A stretch of DNA of 64,000 nucleotides from Plantago ovata (GCA_028274465.1 CM051457.1:54224425-54288424); one strand, 5' to 3'; shown: positions 33,628-46,533, counted from the first letter of the stretch. Made by a program: numbers and translations. Notes: generated by a model not told the origin, from the sequence alone.

Positions 33628-36600
33628 ATGGCACCAAAGAGACAGTCCTCTAAGACCTCCAATTCGTCTAAGGTTGACAGTGCTGAGAAACGCACTGCTC
33701 CGGTGACTACTCCGGCTTCAAACACAACGAAAGTTGTGTTGAAAAACGATAGAATATCGGAAAAACCTATGCCTCCTTCATATCTTGACACTGCAAAGTG
33801 TGAGATGATGATGCAATGGGGTGGATTTGCAAAAGAGAAGTATATTCGATACTTCTATGAACAAGAACTTGATGATGAAAATGAAGAGGCGCTTGAATTT
33901 ATCAAGCAGCAAGGCCTCATGAATTTTATAACTGCTCACACTAAGCAAGTGAGTATGTTGGACACAATGGAGTTCTACAATAATGCAGAAATCCAGTCCC
34001 TAACTGATAGTAAAGGAGTCACTGAAAAAGTGATCTTTACTACAGTTCAGAACACGCAAATCGTCCTGAAATGGACTGATTTAGCGGAAATTTTTCAGAT
34101 TCCAACCACTGGAACTGAAGATGACGTCACTGCCACTGACGAAGAAATTGAAGCTTTCTACAGTGACGTCAGAAATGAGAAAATGAAGGAAGGAGAGATT
34201 GCTCCGTGACTTGGACAAAGCACGTTAAGAGGAAGCATCTCTGCCATTCACTTGGTCTAGTAGCTCTGCTACTGATTAAAGTTTTGGACTCCCAAGTTGG
34301 AGGAATAGACCAAGTAGGCCTAAGAAGGTGGCCGCTGCTGATGCATATCCATGAAAACAAAACGGAACTTAACTGGGCTAAGTACATTTTCAACAGGCTT
34401 GTTGATTGTGTCACTAAGTTCAAGGTTAAGGTGGAAGACAACAAGGTCTCACCTTCCTTTCCGGTTATGTATGGAATAAAGATATGCTATATCCTTGAAC
34501 ATTTCAGGATTCAGCTGAGAAACCCATTGCCAATCAAGAAATCTGTATGCAATGTGGGAAGATCCTTCTACAAGCAGAATGTACCTAAGATTGCTGGCAA
34601 GAAACTTGAATAATCTAAGAAGACAACAGCTGCAGATGTTGTCAGCACAAGTCAGCAAGAAAGGCATACAACAGCTGCAAATGTCACCACTCAGCAACTT
34701 AGAGATGAAACTACTGTAGATGGTGGTGACAAAGATGAAACTGCTCTAGATGGTGATCATGCTGACACCACTACTCCCGTTGCTGAAAATGCAACTACTG
34801 ACGCCTGAGCTGGGAAACTGAAGAAATCTAACAAGAAAAAGAGGAAAGCTGATGATGACACTCAGACTGCAGCGTCATCAGCAAACCCTGTCCCCAAGAG
34901 GAAAAGGACAAGTAACACAAGGGAGAAAACACTGGCTCGCATGTCAGTACCTATTGCCCATGACCTCTCAGACAATTCCCAGACAATTGCTGAAACGCAA
35001 GTTCCAGTAGATGTTGACAAGGTAGTTACTGAAGCCTATGTTAGCAACATTGAAGTGTTTGCGGAAGCCTTCAATGATCGACTCAATGTTGATCCTTCTA
35101 CTGAGAACAGACCACAAGGCAGTGGAAATGAATTCCTGCCCAAGTCCCAGATATCTACATTGTAGATAATTTAGATGATCAAACTCTAGAACCAACAAGT
35201 GATATTTCTGCTGATCTCAGAACTGCGGCACTTGCTGATGCTGCTGAAAAGATGGTTGTTGAACAAGCAACTCATCAAGTTGCTGAAACCACGGTTGCTG
35301 AAGAACCAGTTGCTGAGACAACAATGGTTCAAGTTCCAGAAGTTGCTGAAGAAACACAAGAAGCACTATTCAACGACGCATCTCATGATGCTGAGAATAC
35401 TGACCCAAGTTCACCAAAGACCTCAATTGACAAAGTCCAGCTTGTACTGGAAGCTATAAGCCAACAAATGGAATTGGAGATTGAAGAATCATTGAAGTCT
35501 TTATGACAAGCAGTGAGCTTAAAGGTCAAGATGCTTCTGCTCAACTTGTCATTTTAGAGACAAGGGAGATTGCTGAAACCGCGCAGCTTTCTCAAACAGA
35601 GCAAGCCAAGAAGTCTGCTGAAGAAACTGTCCCAGAAAATGAAGAAACTGTTAATGCTGAAAGGACTGAGCCACAACCTGTCCTTCTTCAGCAGGTAGAT
35701 AACTCAACCTTCAGTAAAACTTCACTTTCTGAAACTTATTCTTTTGCTAATATTATGTTATCTCTACAGACTTCTCAAGATGCAAGTCAGATGGTTGCTG
35801 AAGCCTCTGCACTAGAATCAACACTCCCTGCTCAGCAGGTAGTTAAAGTTTTTGGTAATAAAACTAAGTTTGACAACTTAGTACTTGTATCTAACTCAAA
35901 TTTATTTCAGGATGAACAAATGGAGGATGCTACTCAAGCTCCTCAAGGAATGGAAATTGTACAACATGAGCTTGCTGAATCTTAGCAGGTAATTCATGTT
36001 TCAGCTTTGAACTCTAAAGCAATTTTCCAAACCTCTCCTGATCTAAATATTGTTCTTTTCAGGCTCTAAAGGAGACCACTGAAGTGGTGCACATCACTGA
36101 AGATCCACAAGTGAGTTCTGAGGAACTGTACTTGAACTTCAAAAGAACAACTTTGTCAAGAGTTGCTAAGTCCGTCAGCAACTGGCAAAGGTACAGACGA
36201 ATGGATTTTTCTGATCTCCATCTTCATCTCTCAAATGAGAAAAAGAGATCTTCTCTGCTGAATCTCGAGACATTCGTTCACTCCATACTTCCTGAAGACA
36301 TGTCATATTCTCAGCAAATGAGCTCAAATCTGATTGCTCAAATCAGAGAGAATATGAAGGCTAAATTCAAGAGTGCCTCTCCAGCTGAACAAGCTGTGAT
36401 GCTCAAGGGTTTATTTGTACCCGTGGTGGCTGATCCCCACAAAATAAATGAGGAAGAGGAAGTGACGAGTGTTGCTTTATACAAGCATCTCGAGTTAGTA
36501 ATTCTGACTGATGATGATGAAGAGGAAGAAGATGAAAACATTCCTACTGATCCCAGTGATGATGAAGGTAAAGATTCAAAGGACAAAAAGGATGACGATG

Positions 36601-38937
36601 ATGACAATCAAGGTCCAAGTCTTGATGCTGGTGGACTAAAAATGACAGTTGCTGAAACTGAACCACAAGACAATCAACAAGCTGAACAACCACAACCTCA
36701 GCATGAATCTCAACCTGCTCCTACTGATGCTGAAAATCAAGCACCTGTACAAGGTGCTGATACTGAAGAAGAATATGCCAGAAAGCGAGCTGCCTTGAAA
36801 CATGGAAAAAGCCAACTTTCTGATGCCAAGGTCACTGATGCAAACCTTGATGATGAAGATGAGATGGATGAAGATTACCAACGCGCTCTACAAAACAGTC
36901 TCATGATCCATGCAAGGCATACGCAGGATCTAGAAATTGGTCAATCTTCAGGAGTAAAACCACAGGAAGTCCCATCCCTTCCACTTACTACTGGCGAAAC
37001 ACCAGTAATTGAGTCTCAAACGTTGCCCTCAGCAACTACTCAATTAAAAATAACTATTGGCGAAACTCCAGTAATTGAGTCTCAAACGTTGCCCTCAGCA
37101 ACTACTCAATTAAAACTAACTACTGGTGAAACTCCAGTTGTTGAGTCTGAAGTGTTGCCATCAGCAACCACTCAACCAAAAGGAAATGAAGCTGCTGACT
37201 TAGGTTCCAAGGTTGCTGACCTTGATGAATCTGAGGATGAAGATGATTTATCAGCAAATGAGGATGAAAACTCCAAGAGAGACCCCAAAGTGGTTCAAAT
37301 CCCTCCTCCTGACTATATAAATGATATAGACGATGATTTGAGAGGAGAATTGCTGATGAAGGATGATCAGTTTGCTTCAGAACTGAAAGTTCATTCCTTG
37401 ACCCCAAACTTAGTGCCGTTCCCACGAGTTGAGGAGTTTACTCCTAGATTTCTGGCACTGAAGAAAGTCCATGATGCCTGCAAAGCAGAAGATGAAGCAT
37501 TGCTTGCTGAGAGCCCACTTGACATTGGGAATATATTGGCTACAGTGATGAGACACACTACTACTCTTACAATAGCTAAAAAAGACATCAGTCTTTATCA
37601 CAAGAGCTATGAATAAGATGTAAGTCAAGCACTCCGGTTAGCAAAGACCGCTCTCGTAAAGGCTCAGACTTTCATGGAAGATAAGGCCGCAACAGAGAAA
37701 AGACATGAGGAGAACATGGTGAGCATTCAAAAGGAGTTGTCAAAAATGACTTCTGATCAGCAACAAATCATCATGAAATATAACAGCTTAAGTACTCTTG
37801 CTGAAAACTGCAATGAGTTCTATTCTCTGCACATCACTCCGATGTTGCAATACATGTCTAAGGGGGAAAATATAAGTACAAGAAAAAGAACCCAAACCCC
37901 TCCTACTGTTGATGAGCCACTGTCCATAGAACCTCTTGCTGAAAGAGAGCAAAGTTCTAAAAGGCAAGCAGAATCTGAGTTAATTTCAGCAAGTCCCAAA
38001 AAGAGAAAAACTGCTGCTGAAACTCAAGGTTATTGCCACACTGAAAGTCATCAAGATCTGAATGAAGATGATGATGATGATGACAATCAGACAATAGCTC
38101 AAGCCATAAGAGCTAGACCAATTACAACCTTAACTCCGTATGGCCAATCAAAGCATTTCTCTTCTGACTCAAGATCTTCAGCAAGAGATCAAGACAATGC
38201 AAAGTCAAGAAGAAGAAGGCAAAGACAGGAAGAAAAGAGGCTGGCCAGCATTGCTATTGGCTCCGGCATCGAGTATACAAAGACCAGCAATGATGAAACC
38301 ACTCAGAATGTGATCAGAAACATTCATGTTTGCTGGATCTTAAAGCTGGAAGACTTGCTGGTAAATGAGTTCTTTCATACAGCCATATTGAACCAAATGT
38401 TCACATGGATTGAACTCAAAGTAAAAAGGAAACAAAGGGATGAGTCCCTTCCAAGAAATATTGCTGGGAGATGGTTGAATCTTGAAATCTCAGTAAGAAG
38501 AACTGCAATTGGTAAATCTATAAGACAAGAACCAGATTTGATAAAACCAGTTGGCATTGCTTATTACTATGACCCAGTAACCAAGAAAACAAAGAAGAGA
38601 CTTGGATTGATTCCTTATGAGTACTTCTATCTCACTGCTAAGGATCAAGAAGAAGATCTTCTCTGGCTAAGAAAGATTCATCCTAAAAGCATTTCAGATA
38701 CACAACTTCTCCATGCCAGCAATTGGGGCATGCATTTGTGGGTAACTCATTACATGAAAATGAATGCTGAAAAACATCATCATACTGCCTGCAAAAATGC
38801 AAGGATTCTTCAATTACAAGTCCGTAGGCTACTGGAGAACTACGAAAAGGAATTTGTTGAATTTACTGCACTTGCTGAGAAGAGTGTAAGAGAGATTTTG
38901 AGAAAATCCTCTGGAAGAGTTTAACTCTCTGTAATAG
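33628..38937 (+). pseudogene. Copia E ORF3 (full span, broken)
   Basis: The most complete copy: ATG at 33628 (MAPKRQSSK) to a stop near 38922. With the three introns (35695-35769, 35839-35910, 35989-36062) removed the span would encode about 1,690 residues. Layout is as in A: globular N-terminal region, basic nuclear-localisation-like clusters (near 34835-34900), low-complexity exons, conserved block (36117-36500), acidic tract, UIM-like segment (36841-36903), repeats, helical region and intact C-terminal domain (37674-38924). Lesions include a one-base loss near 34206, stops at 34611-34613 and near 34806, CAG to TAG at 35983-35985, and TAA for GAA near 37614. The first is also present in the reverse copy. 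Confidence 0.8.
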
Positions 38938-39172
38938 TTCTTTTAAAGTTTTTCTTTGCTGATTTTGTTTAGTTATCTCTGCTATTTCTTGTAAACTTCT
39001 GAAAGATAACTATCAGCAATGAAGCTTTTGACTCTTTTTGGTTATTGATTATGCAATTTACTTATGCTTACTGTTTAATTATTCAAGTATGCTTGCATTA
39101 ATCAACTGATTTATTCAACATCAGAAACCTCTAACAGGGTAACAATTAATTTAGCCATGGATTGCTAACATC

Positions 39173-39186
39173 AAAAAGGGGGAAAT
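39173..39186 (+). promoter_or_regulatory. Polypurine tract of copia E
   Basis: AAAAAGGGGGAAAT directly before the 3' LTR, the plus-strand primer for reverse transcription. In Copia-0 the same place reads AAAAAAGGAAAAT without the G run. Confidence 0.8.
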
Positions 39187-39187
39187 T

Positions 39188-40759
39188 TGTTAGGAAACTT
39201 GTAATTTTGATGAGCAATTAACCATGCTAAATTAAGGAAAGTCCAGTGGCTAGTACTCTTAAGGTCCATAGGAATTTAGAATTTTAAGGACATTGTAAAA
39301 GAGGAACGTTTGCTGAAGACTTAGATTAGGTGCTAGATATGTTGGTTTTACCTCTTATGATGTATCTTGTTTTCTGAAAAGAAATACAACCTATTGAAGC
39401 ATTTGCTGATGATGTACTTTGTTTTTACAAACAAACTATTGAAGAATTTTGAACCGCTCAGAAACTTGAAGATTTTGAAGATCTGAAGACTAGAAGATTT
39501 CTGAAGACTGGTATCTACAAAGGCACATGTTGCTCAGAAAGTGGAAACTTCAGCAACAGCTTGCATAAGTGAAAATCTATATGACAGAGTAGGTTGTGCT
39601 TGCTGAAACTGAGACTGACCACTTGCTGATGAACATTTTTGACCTCTTGCTGAAAGTACTTGCATTTGCGCTCCAATGTTACTGTTTGAATTTTATTCAA
39701 ATAAGCATTAAATGCAAAGCATGCACGCGAAGGACATGAAGACTAGAAGACAAACAAGGATGCTGCTGAAAGTACAAAAGCAAGATAGTGACATTTTAAG
39801 GAACAAAAGCCTTAGAATTTGAAATTCAAACAGCTCCTTATTTCACTATAAATAGAGGTCATCCGGCAAAGAGTTGAAGTGTGTCAACAATGTGATCATA
39901 CTCTCACTTGTGCTTAAACTCACATACCCTTCAATACTCCTACTGCCATTGATCCGTTCCAAGACTTAAAGCTTGAAAAAGCTACTTGTGAAGAAGTAGA
40001 ATTTACACGACTAAGAAATTAGTTAAGTGTTCTTTCTTTCTTTCGAACAAGAACAAGTCTTGACACCAGAAACAATCAAACTTGTTTACTGCAAAGTATT
40101 CAAAGTTTTGTTTCTTAGATTACTTGTTGTAACTGAATAAGTTATAATTAAGTTATCTCATCCTAAACCTCTCTAACTGAAATACACCCTTTCAGGCGTG
40201 ATATTCAGGGGGAACTTAATCGAGCATAGTTTTGCTGATTAAAAGTACCAAGTTTGGTGGAGAACAAGGTTACGTTCTCTAGTTAGGTTGGAGACGAAGC
40301 AAGTGTGCTTTGGTTTCTGTCTGGATCGCTCTAGATAGGTGTTGTAAGAAACCTCAAACTTATCTTAGTGGATTCAGTCCTAGAAAGGACAAAGTGGATT
40401 AGTTGAGAGATTACGCCACTCTCAGATACCACTATAAAAGTGTTTGTGTGATTTACTTATTGTACTTAGTTTTCAGCAAATCATATCTATCTGTACACAG
40501 TCCCTCACATCACTTGCTGAAACCTTCATTTACTGAAAAAGCAATTATTGTATCAAAGACTTCCGCTCTCTGATTTTAAGTATCAGCAAACCTAGTTACT
40601 GTGAAGTAACTTGCGCTTGCTGAGAAAGTTAAGTATCAGCAACTCATTACTGCAAAGTAATAAGCACTTGCTGAGAAAGTTTTTAAACGACGAAAGTTTG
40701 AAAAGACTATTCACCCCCCCCCCCCTCTAGTCTTTTCTTGTTGTTTAAAGGGACCAACA
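39188..40759 (+). repeat. 3' LTR of copia E
   Basis: 1,572 bases, TGTTAGG to CCAACA. It carries two hairpin units near 39370-39440, the TATAAATA box near 39849 and the GNRA hairpin pair with loops GTGA (40601-40604) and GCAA (40652-40655). A run of 12 C lies near the end. It abuts gypsy sequence at 40760; the matching 5' flank is outside the window, so no target duplication can be checked. Confidence 0.9.
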
Positions 40760-41832
40760 GCTTCCCTAGCTCTTCGATGTAAAACTTTCTTTTTACCTAG
40801 TTGAGGGTTTCCTAATTTATCTGGCCTTAGGAAAAGGACGGGCTAGGAGTTTAAAAGAAGGCATGGGCTTGTAGTCAAATCTTCTCACACTAGGCCCAAC
40901 TCCTACTAAAGCGTCTAAATTCTTTTTAATTCGATTGAATTCTCAGTTTGAAGATGTAGCAGCAAGGGCTCCTATTTCTGAAAATCGGGTGGAATCTCAC
41001 TCCGATCTCTTGGAACTAATTCTTGAATCGGTTTATCTAGAAGGTGAGATGGAGGAACAACGTATTTGAGCACTTACTAAGCCTACGGTTGGGGCTAGAG
41101 GACCGGCTATAGTCCTCAATGATGCCACGAGGAACTTGGAGATTAAGAACCATATGTTCCAGCAGCTTCCTAAGTTCTATGGGATGGCTAATGAGGATGT
41201 TATTGGGTTCTTGAATGAGTTGGAGAATTTTATTCTCCACATTGGTCGACCGAGGGCTGGTGTGAGTGATGATGACCTTCGCATGAAGGTATTCTCTATG
41301 GGTCTAGGGGATAGAGAAAAGGCTTGGCTAAGTACTTTGGAGGCTAGATTGTTCAGCAGCAATGTTTCGATAAGTTCATGGATCGGTACTACCCCGAATC
41401 CAAGACTATGGCTATGAAGAGCCAAATCAGCACCTTTGAGCAAAAATACGATGAAGCTTTTCATGAGGCTCCAGATCGTTTCAAAGGGTTGCAACATCAG
41501 TGCCCACATCATGGGTTCAATAGTGGTCAGCTTCTACAATTCTTCTATAATGGTTTGCATCTAGAATTTCAAGCTCAAGTGGACAACATTTGTGGAGAAA
41601 GCATGCGAGAATTGACCGTCACTCAAGCCCAAGTGAAGCTAGATACGATGAACCGAAATTCTCAAAACCGAAATGTGAGGGCTCGAGTTCTTCAAAGAGA
41701 GCCAAGGGGTGAAGCCAAGGTGGTGGTTGAGCAAAATGTGTTTGATGGGTTCGCCCATGAAGTGAAGCAAGCTTTGAGGCAAAGCAATACTATTCCTTCC
41801 ACGGAGGTACGTGGGGTGCAAGAACTATGGGT
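40760..41832 (+). pseudogene. gag: Gypsy gag fragment (Athila/Tat type)
   Basis: A leader (40760-41090), then a Retrotrans_gag-like region. Blocks NHMFQQLPKFYGM, DRFKGLQHQCPHHG and FYNGLHLEFQAQVD match the standard plant gypsy gag pattern (family knowledge). A frameshift near 41375 splits it (41136-41417 and 41378-41848). A stop lies near 41068. The fragment is cut on the left by the E LTR and on the right by insertion of copia D at 41833. It may belong to the TGATGAA family, since a 25 bp piece is shared with F. Confidence 0.75.
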
Positions 41833-43886
41833 TGTAAATATGTCCTAGAGACAACCACATTTAAGGACATATATACTACATCACAATCAACGTAGTATAT
41901 ATATGTTTGCTTATTCATGTTTATGTTTACTTATGTATGTATATTACACCGGACAATACAACATGTCATATCTTTAGCTGGTTGGTCTGTATCGATCTCA
42001 AACATGTCCCCAGTGGAAGTATGCATAATCACATAGTAAGTGGGAACTATGTGAAATATCATATATCCCGAACTGTCCCTAGTCAGAGCTCATCTCGGAT
42101 GGGTTTCTGAATGATGCAATTGAGACTAGCATGCGTTTGGAAGTTATACTTGTTGGAGCAAGTGTGGTCGATCCCACGACCACGGAATGGATCGTTGGAG
42201 CGAGTCCATAATGTTCCCATAACTACACATGATTGTTCGAGGACGATATTCGAACAATGTGAGCACCCACCGGAGCTCCCATCGATGTATACTCTACACC
42301 GAAGTGTCTATGAAAACTTGAGTTGTTGAAGTGATTCCATTCGTCCTTAGACTCTCAAGTCTTTATCATCACATATGTTGAGCCCTGTTCTTTGGCTGTA
42401 ACCAATGCTTGCACCCTGAAATACGTGGTAGATACGGTCCAGCTGGGAACTTGGCAATATGCATAGGGTTGGTGATAGTTGATCTCTCGAGAGGATCATC
42501 TCTCATGTGTAGCATAAGAGGGTACTACTCAAGTCGTTCATAGTTGTATTGGTAAAGTCGCACTGATATATTTAGGATGTCCTAAATATATCTCGGTAAT
42601 CAAACAACTCACTGAAGGCGCCATGAGTGCATTATTGTGATAGACACTTCATCGATCCTAGATGCATTCAAGTAAGTCAAGATGAAAGGACCTTACCATG
42701 CAGCATTGAGTGCAACATGCTTCCCAACGAAAGGTAGTTTTGAGGTTCCTCTCAAACGTCCTCATGTATTAATATTGCAAGTGGAATCATCTAGGAATTC
42801 CACGATGTCTAGTCGTCTTGTCTAGCTTAATACATTGAGACCCTATGGGTCACACTATGCGGTGGACCGGCTTGTCGAAAGTACTATAGGAAGAATTATA
42901 ATTAACTGGAATAATTATAAGGCATAATTAATATTCTAGAAATGTTAATTATATGTATTATTTATGTATTAATATATTAATTGTATTTTCGAAATAAAAT
43001 TATGGGTATTGAAAGGATATATTAATTGGATTAATATATGCACTTGGGCAGGATTTAAAATTTAAATTGAATTTAAATATCCCAACTTGCATGTGGGCCC
43101 ACATACTCCCTCCTCCAGCCGTGCGGCATGTGATGTGTATGGAGAAGGACTCCTTCTCCTAATTAAACTTGAGGGGCAAGTTTTTCCTAATTAGACATAG
43201 ATTTACTTGTGCAATAAGAATTGTAATTGTAATTCTTATTCCTTTCAGGATTCTATTGGCTTCTAAAGGCTTCCAATAGACACTATAAATAGTGGGCATT
43301 AGAGAGCTGGAAACACATACTTGGTTACTAATCATTCTAATCTCTATTAGACAGGAAAACCTCTATATTCCCTTCCTACCCACCGCCACCGCGCCACCTT
43401 CCTACGAAGTACGTAGGGTTTGATTCTTTATGAAGATACGTAGGCAACTTAGATTTTTTTTAATCACAACCCCAACAACAAGCCACCATCCATCGGTGGA
43501 TATCAAGGTTGAGAATTCTCAGTTCTTATATATTTTTTATACTAACTTCTGTCTTGTATATAGAATTCCCGAGCGCAGATTTTCAGCACTGCACAATGAT
43601 TTTATAAAATCAATTCCCACTTAGTTATGTACCCGATTGGGGTGATTCCAGTTGGAGAATACTCCTGATATGCCAAACTAACTTTCTGTAAAACGGCATC
43701 GAAATCGACCAAAGCAATGCCTGGGAATTATCTGTCGAACAGGAGGTACAGATTCACAGGTATGTTTGTTAAACTCTGATTTGATTTAATATACGTAACA
43801 TAGATAATCAATTAGCATGCTTGTTAAAATAATTTTGAAATTCCGCTGCGTAACCCTAGGGGTAATCCTAACCGTATTTTCTTACA
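41833..43886 (+). repeat. 5' LTR of copia D
   Basis: From TGTAAATATGTCC to TTTTCTTACA, followed by a primer site. A TATA box, TATAAATA, is at 43285-43292. Two strong inverted repeats lie inside: an 11-12 bp stem around 41868-41903 and a perfect 13 bp stem at 42565-42592. The short ORFs within it are not supported as genes. Confidence 0.75.
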
Positions 43887-43887
43887 A

Positions 43888-43899
43888 TGGTATCAGAGT
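43888..43899 (+). promoter_or_regulatory. Primer-binding site of copia D
   Basis: TGGTATCAGAGT directly after the LTR, matching initiator Met tRNA with one difference from the A and B sites. Confidence 0.8.
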
Positions 43900-44136
43900 G
43901 CATGCTAATCGTTTATATATATACGTATATTTGTTTTATTGATTCGTTTATGTGGATACAATTGATTCTATGTTAATTGATTTTGTGATTTCGGAAAACC
44001 AAGGTTTTTCAATTGTATTGAATAAACCCGATTTTATATTGAAATTGGATTTCAAATTTATAAAAAAGAACACTTTGAGCCACCCCGGTGCTCCAGGGCA
44101 CCGGACGCCCGTTGTGGGGCGCCCCTGGCATGCGCG

Positions 44137-44211
44137 GCGCACGCCCAGTACCGGAAAACCGTGCCTGGGTGCCTAGGCTGTGCCCAGGCACCTCGTACCC
44201 CGGGCGTGCGC
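44137..44211 (+). ncRNA. GC-rich nested hairpin in D leader
   Basis: The outer stem GCGCACGCCC (44137-44146) pairs perfectly with GGGCGTGCGC (44202-44211). The inner stem GTGCCTGGG (44161-44169) pairs with CCCAGGCAC (44183-44191). It sits about 240 bases after the primer site in otherwise AT-rich sequence. A packaging or dimer role is only inferred. Confidence 0.5.
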
Positions 44212-44399
44212 TGTGGTCCTTGAAGCTTTCGAAATTACAATTAAAACCCTCATGTTTTACGAATTACATAGAAGTTGTAAAATGGTTTTATAATTTTCAT
44301 AATTAAGTTACGAATTCTTTTGTCATCCAGTTAGACACATGTTTGTTTGTTTGTAATATGTTAATGTATGGTATTGTATGTCAATGCATTTTTAAATAC

Positions 44400-45999
44400 T
44401 ATTGGTCCCTTTAAACAACAAGAAAAGACTAGAGGGGGGGTGAATAGTCTTTTCAAACTTTCGTCGTTTAAAACGTTCTCAGCAAGTGCTTATTACTTTT
44501 CAGTAATGAGTTTGCTGATACTTAAATTTCTCAGCAAGCGTAAGTTACTTTTCAGTAACTAAGATTGTTGATACTTAAAATCAGAGAGCGGAAGTCTTTG
44601 ATACAATAAGTGCTTCTTTCAGTAAATGAAGGTTTCAGCAAGTGATGTGAGTGACTGTGTACAGATAGATATGATTTGCTGAAAACTAAATACAGTAAGT
44701 AAATCACACAAACACTTTTATAGTGGTATCTGACAGTGGCGTAATCTCTCAACTAATCCACTTTATCCTTTCTAGGACTGAATCCACTAAGATATGATTG
44801 AGGTTCCTTACAACTCCTATCTAAAGCGATTCAAACAGAAACAAAGCACACTTGCTTCGTTTCCTACCTAATCTACAGAACGCAACCTTGTTCTCCACCA
44901 AACTTGGTACTTTTAATCAGCAAAAACTATGCTCGATTAAGTTCCCCCTGAATATCACGCCTGAAAGGGTGTATTTTCAGTTAGAGAGTTTTGGGGTGAG
45001 ATAACTTAATTATAACTTATTCAGTTACAACAAGTAATCTAAGAAACAAACTTTGAATACTTTGCAGTAAACAAGTTTGATTGTTTCTGGTGTCATGACT
45101 TGTTCTTGTTCGAAAGAAAGAAAGAACACTTAACTAATTTCTTAGTCGTGTAAATTCTACTTCTTCACAAGTAGCTTTTTTCAAGCTTTAAGTCTTGGAA
45201 CGGATCAATGGCTGTATAGAGAGTTTGAAGGTATGCGAGTTTAAGCACAAGTGAGAGTTTGATCACGTTGTTGACACACACTTCAACTCTTTGCCGGATG
45301 ACCTCTATTTATAGTGAAAATAAGGAGCCGTTTGAATTTTAAATTCCCAGGCTTTTGATCCTTAAGATGTCACTATCTTGCTTTTTTATTTTCAGCAGCG
45401 TCCTTGTTTGTCTTCTAGTCTTCATGTCCTTCGCGTGCGAGCTTTGCATTTAATGCTTATTGAATAGAATTCAAACAGTAACATTGGAGCGCAAATACAA
45501 GTACTTTCAGCAAGAGGTCACATATGTTCCATCAGCAAGTGGTCAGTCTCAGTTTCAGCAAGCACAACCTACTCTGTCTTTCAGATTTTCACTTATGCAA
45601 TGCTGTTGCTGAAGTTTCCACTTTCTGAGCAACATGTGCCTTTGTAGATACCAGTCTTCGGAAATCTTCTAGTCTTCAGATCTTCGAATTCTTCAAGTCT
45701 TCAGATTTTCAAAATTCTTCAAGATTCTGAGCGGTTCTAAATGCTTCAATAGTTTGTTTGTTAAAACAAAGTACATCGTCAGCAAATGCTTCAATAGGTT
45801 ATTTCTTTTCAGAAAACAAGATACATCATAAGCTATAAAAACCAACCTATCTAGCACCTAATCTAAGTCTTCAGCAAACGTTCCTCTTTTACAATGTCCT
45901 TACAATTCTAAATTCCTATGGACCTTAAGAGTACTAGTTACTGGACTTTCCTTAATTTAGCATGGTTAATTGCTCATCAAAATTACAAGTTTCCTAACA
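44400..45999 (-). repeat. 3' LTR of copia A (reversed by misassembly)
   Basis: 1,600 bases, reading TATTGGTCCC to CCTAACA. The terminal CA of the element is TA here. It is flanked by AATAC (44395-44399), the complement of GTATT beside A's 5' LTR. Both inner hairpins have loop GAAA. Followed by the reverse polypurine tract (46000-46014). Confidence 0.88.
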
Positions 46000-46262
46000 A
46001 ATTTCCCCCTTTTGATGTTAGCAATCCATGGCTAAATTAATTGTTACCCTTTTAGAGGTTTCTGATGTTGAATAAATCAGTTGATTAATGCAAGCATACT
46101 TGAATAATTAAACAGTAAGCATAAGTAAATTCCATAATGAAAAACCAATAAGAGTCAAAAGCTTCATTGCTGATAGTTATCTTTCAGAAGTTTACAAGAA
46201 GTAGCAGAGATAACTTAAACAGAATCAGCAAACAAAACTTTAACAAAAACTATTACAGAGAG

Positions 46263-46533
46263 TTAAGCTCTTCCAGAAGATTTTCTCAAACTATCTCTTA
46301 CACTCTTCTCAGCAAGTGCAGTAAATTCAACACAGTCCTTTTCGTAGTTTTCCAGAAGCCTACGGACTTGTAGTTGAAGAATTCTTGCATTTTTGCAGGC
46401 AGTATGATGATGCTTTTCAGCATTCATTTCCATGTAGTGAGTTACCCACAAATGCATGCCCCAATTGCTGACATGGAGAAGCTGTGTATCTGAAATGCTT
46501 TTAGGATGAATCTTTCTTAGCCAGAGAAGATCT
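46263..46533 (-). pseudogene. End of ORF3 of copia A (reversed)
   Basis: The last 90 or so codons of the C-terminal domain, including NWGMHLWVTHYMEMNAEKHH, ending RKSSGRA. It begins exactly at the AGATCT where A's ORF3 is cut at 24111, so it is the missing continuation of that gene. B's 5' LTR starts right after it at 46534. 46015-46262 is the 3' untranslated region. Confidence 0.85.

Larger units (their letters stand above)
30320..40759 (+). mobile_element. Copia E, integrase to 3' LTR
   Basis: Contains the end of integrase, RT and RNase H, the hairpin array, the internal TATA box, ORF3, the polypurine tract and the 3' LTR. Its first part is replaced by gypsy G, inserted in integrase. 30320 to about 38260 is repeated in reverse at 60329-52418, nearly identical and collinear (paired positions sum to about 90,646), so both represent one locus. 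The missing 5' part of E is to the right of 63554 in reverse. Confidence 0.85.
41833..44394 (+). mobile_element. Copia D, 5' LTR and leader
   Basis: A second copia family inserted into gypsy gag. It has a 2.05 kb LTR, a primer site and a leader with a GC-rich hairpin, interrupted by the reversed 3' LTR of A at 44400. It continues at 10716 downward in reverse, as shown by the target duplication of A. Confidence 0.75.

Noticed and set aside
43952..44306. Small ORFs in the D leader
   Set aside because: Overlapping frames on both strands over a GC-rich hairpin, without a domain or conserved start.
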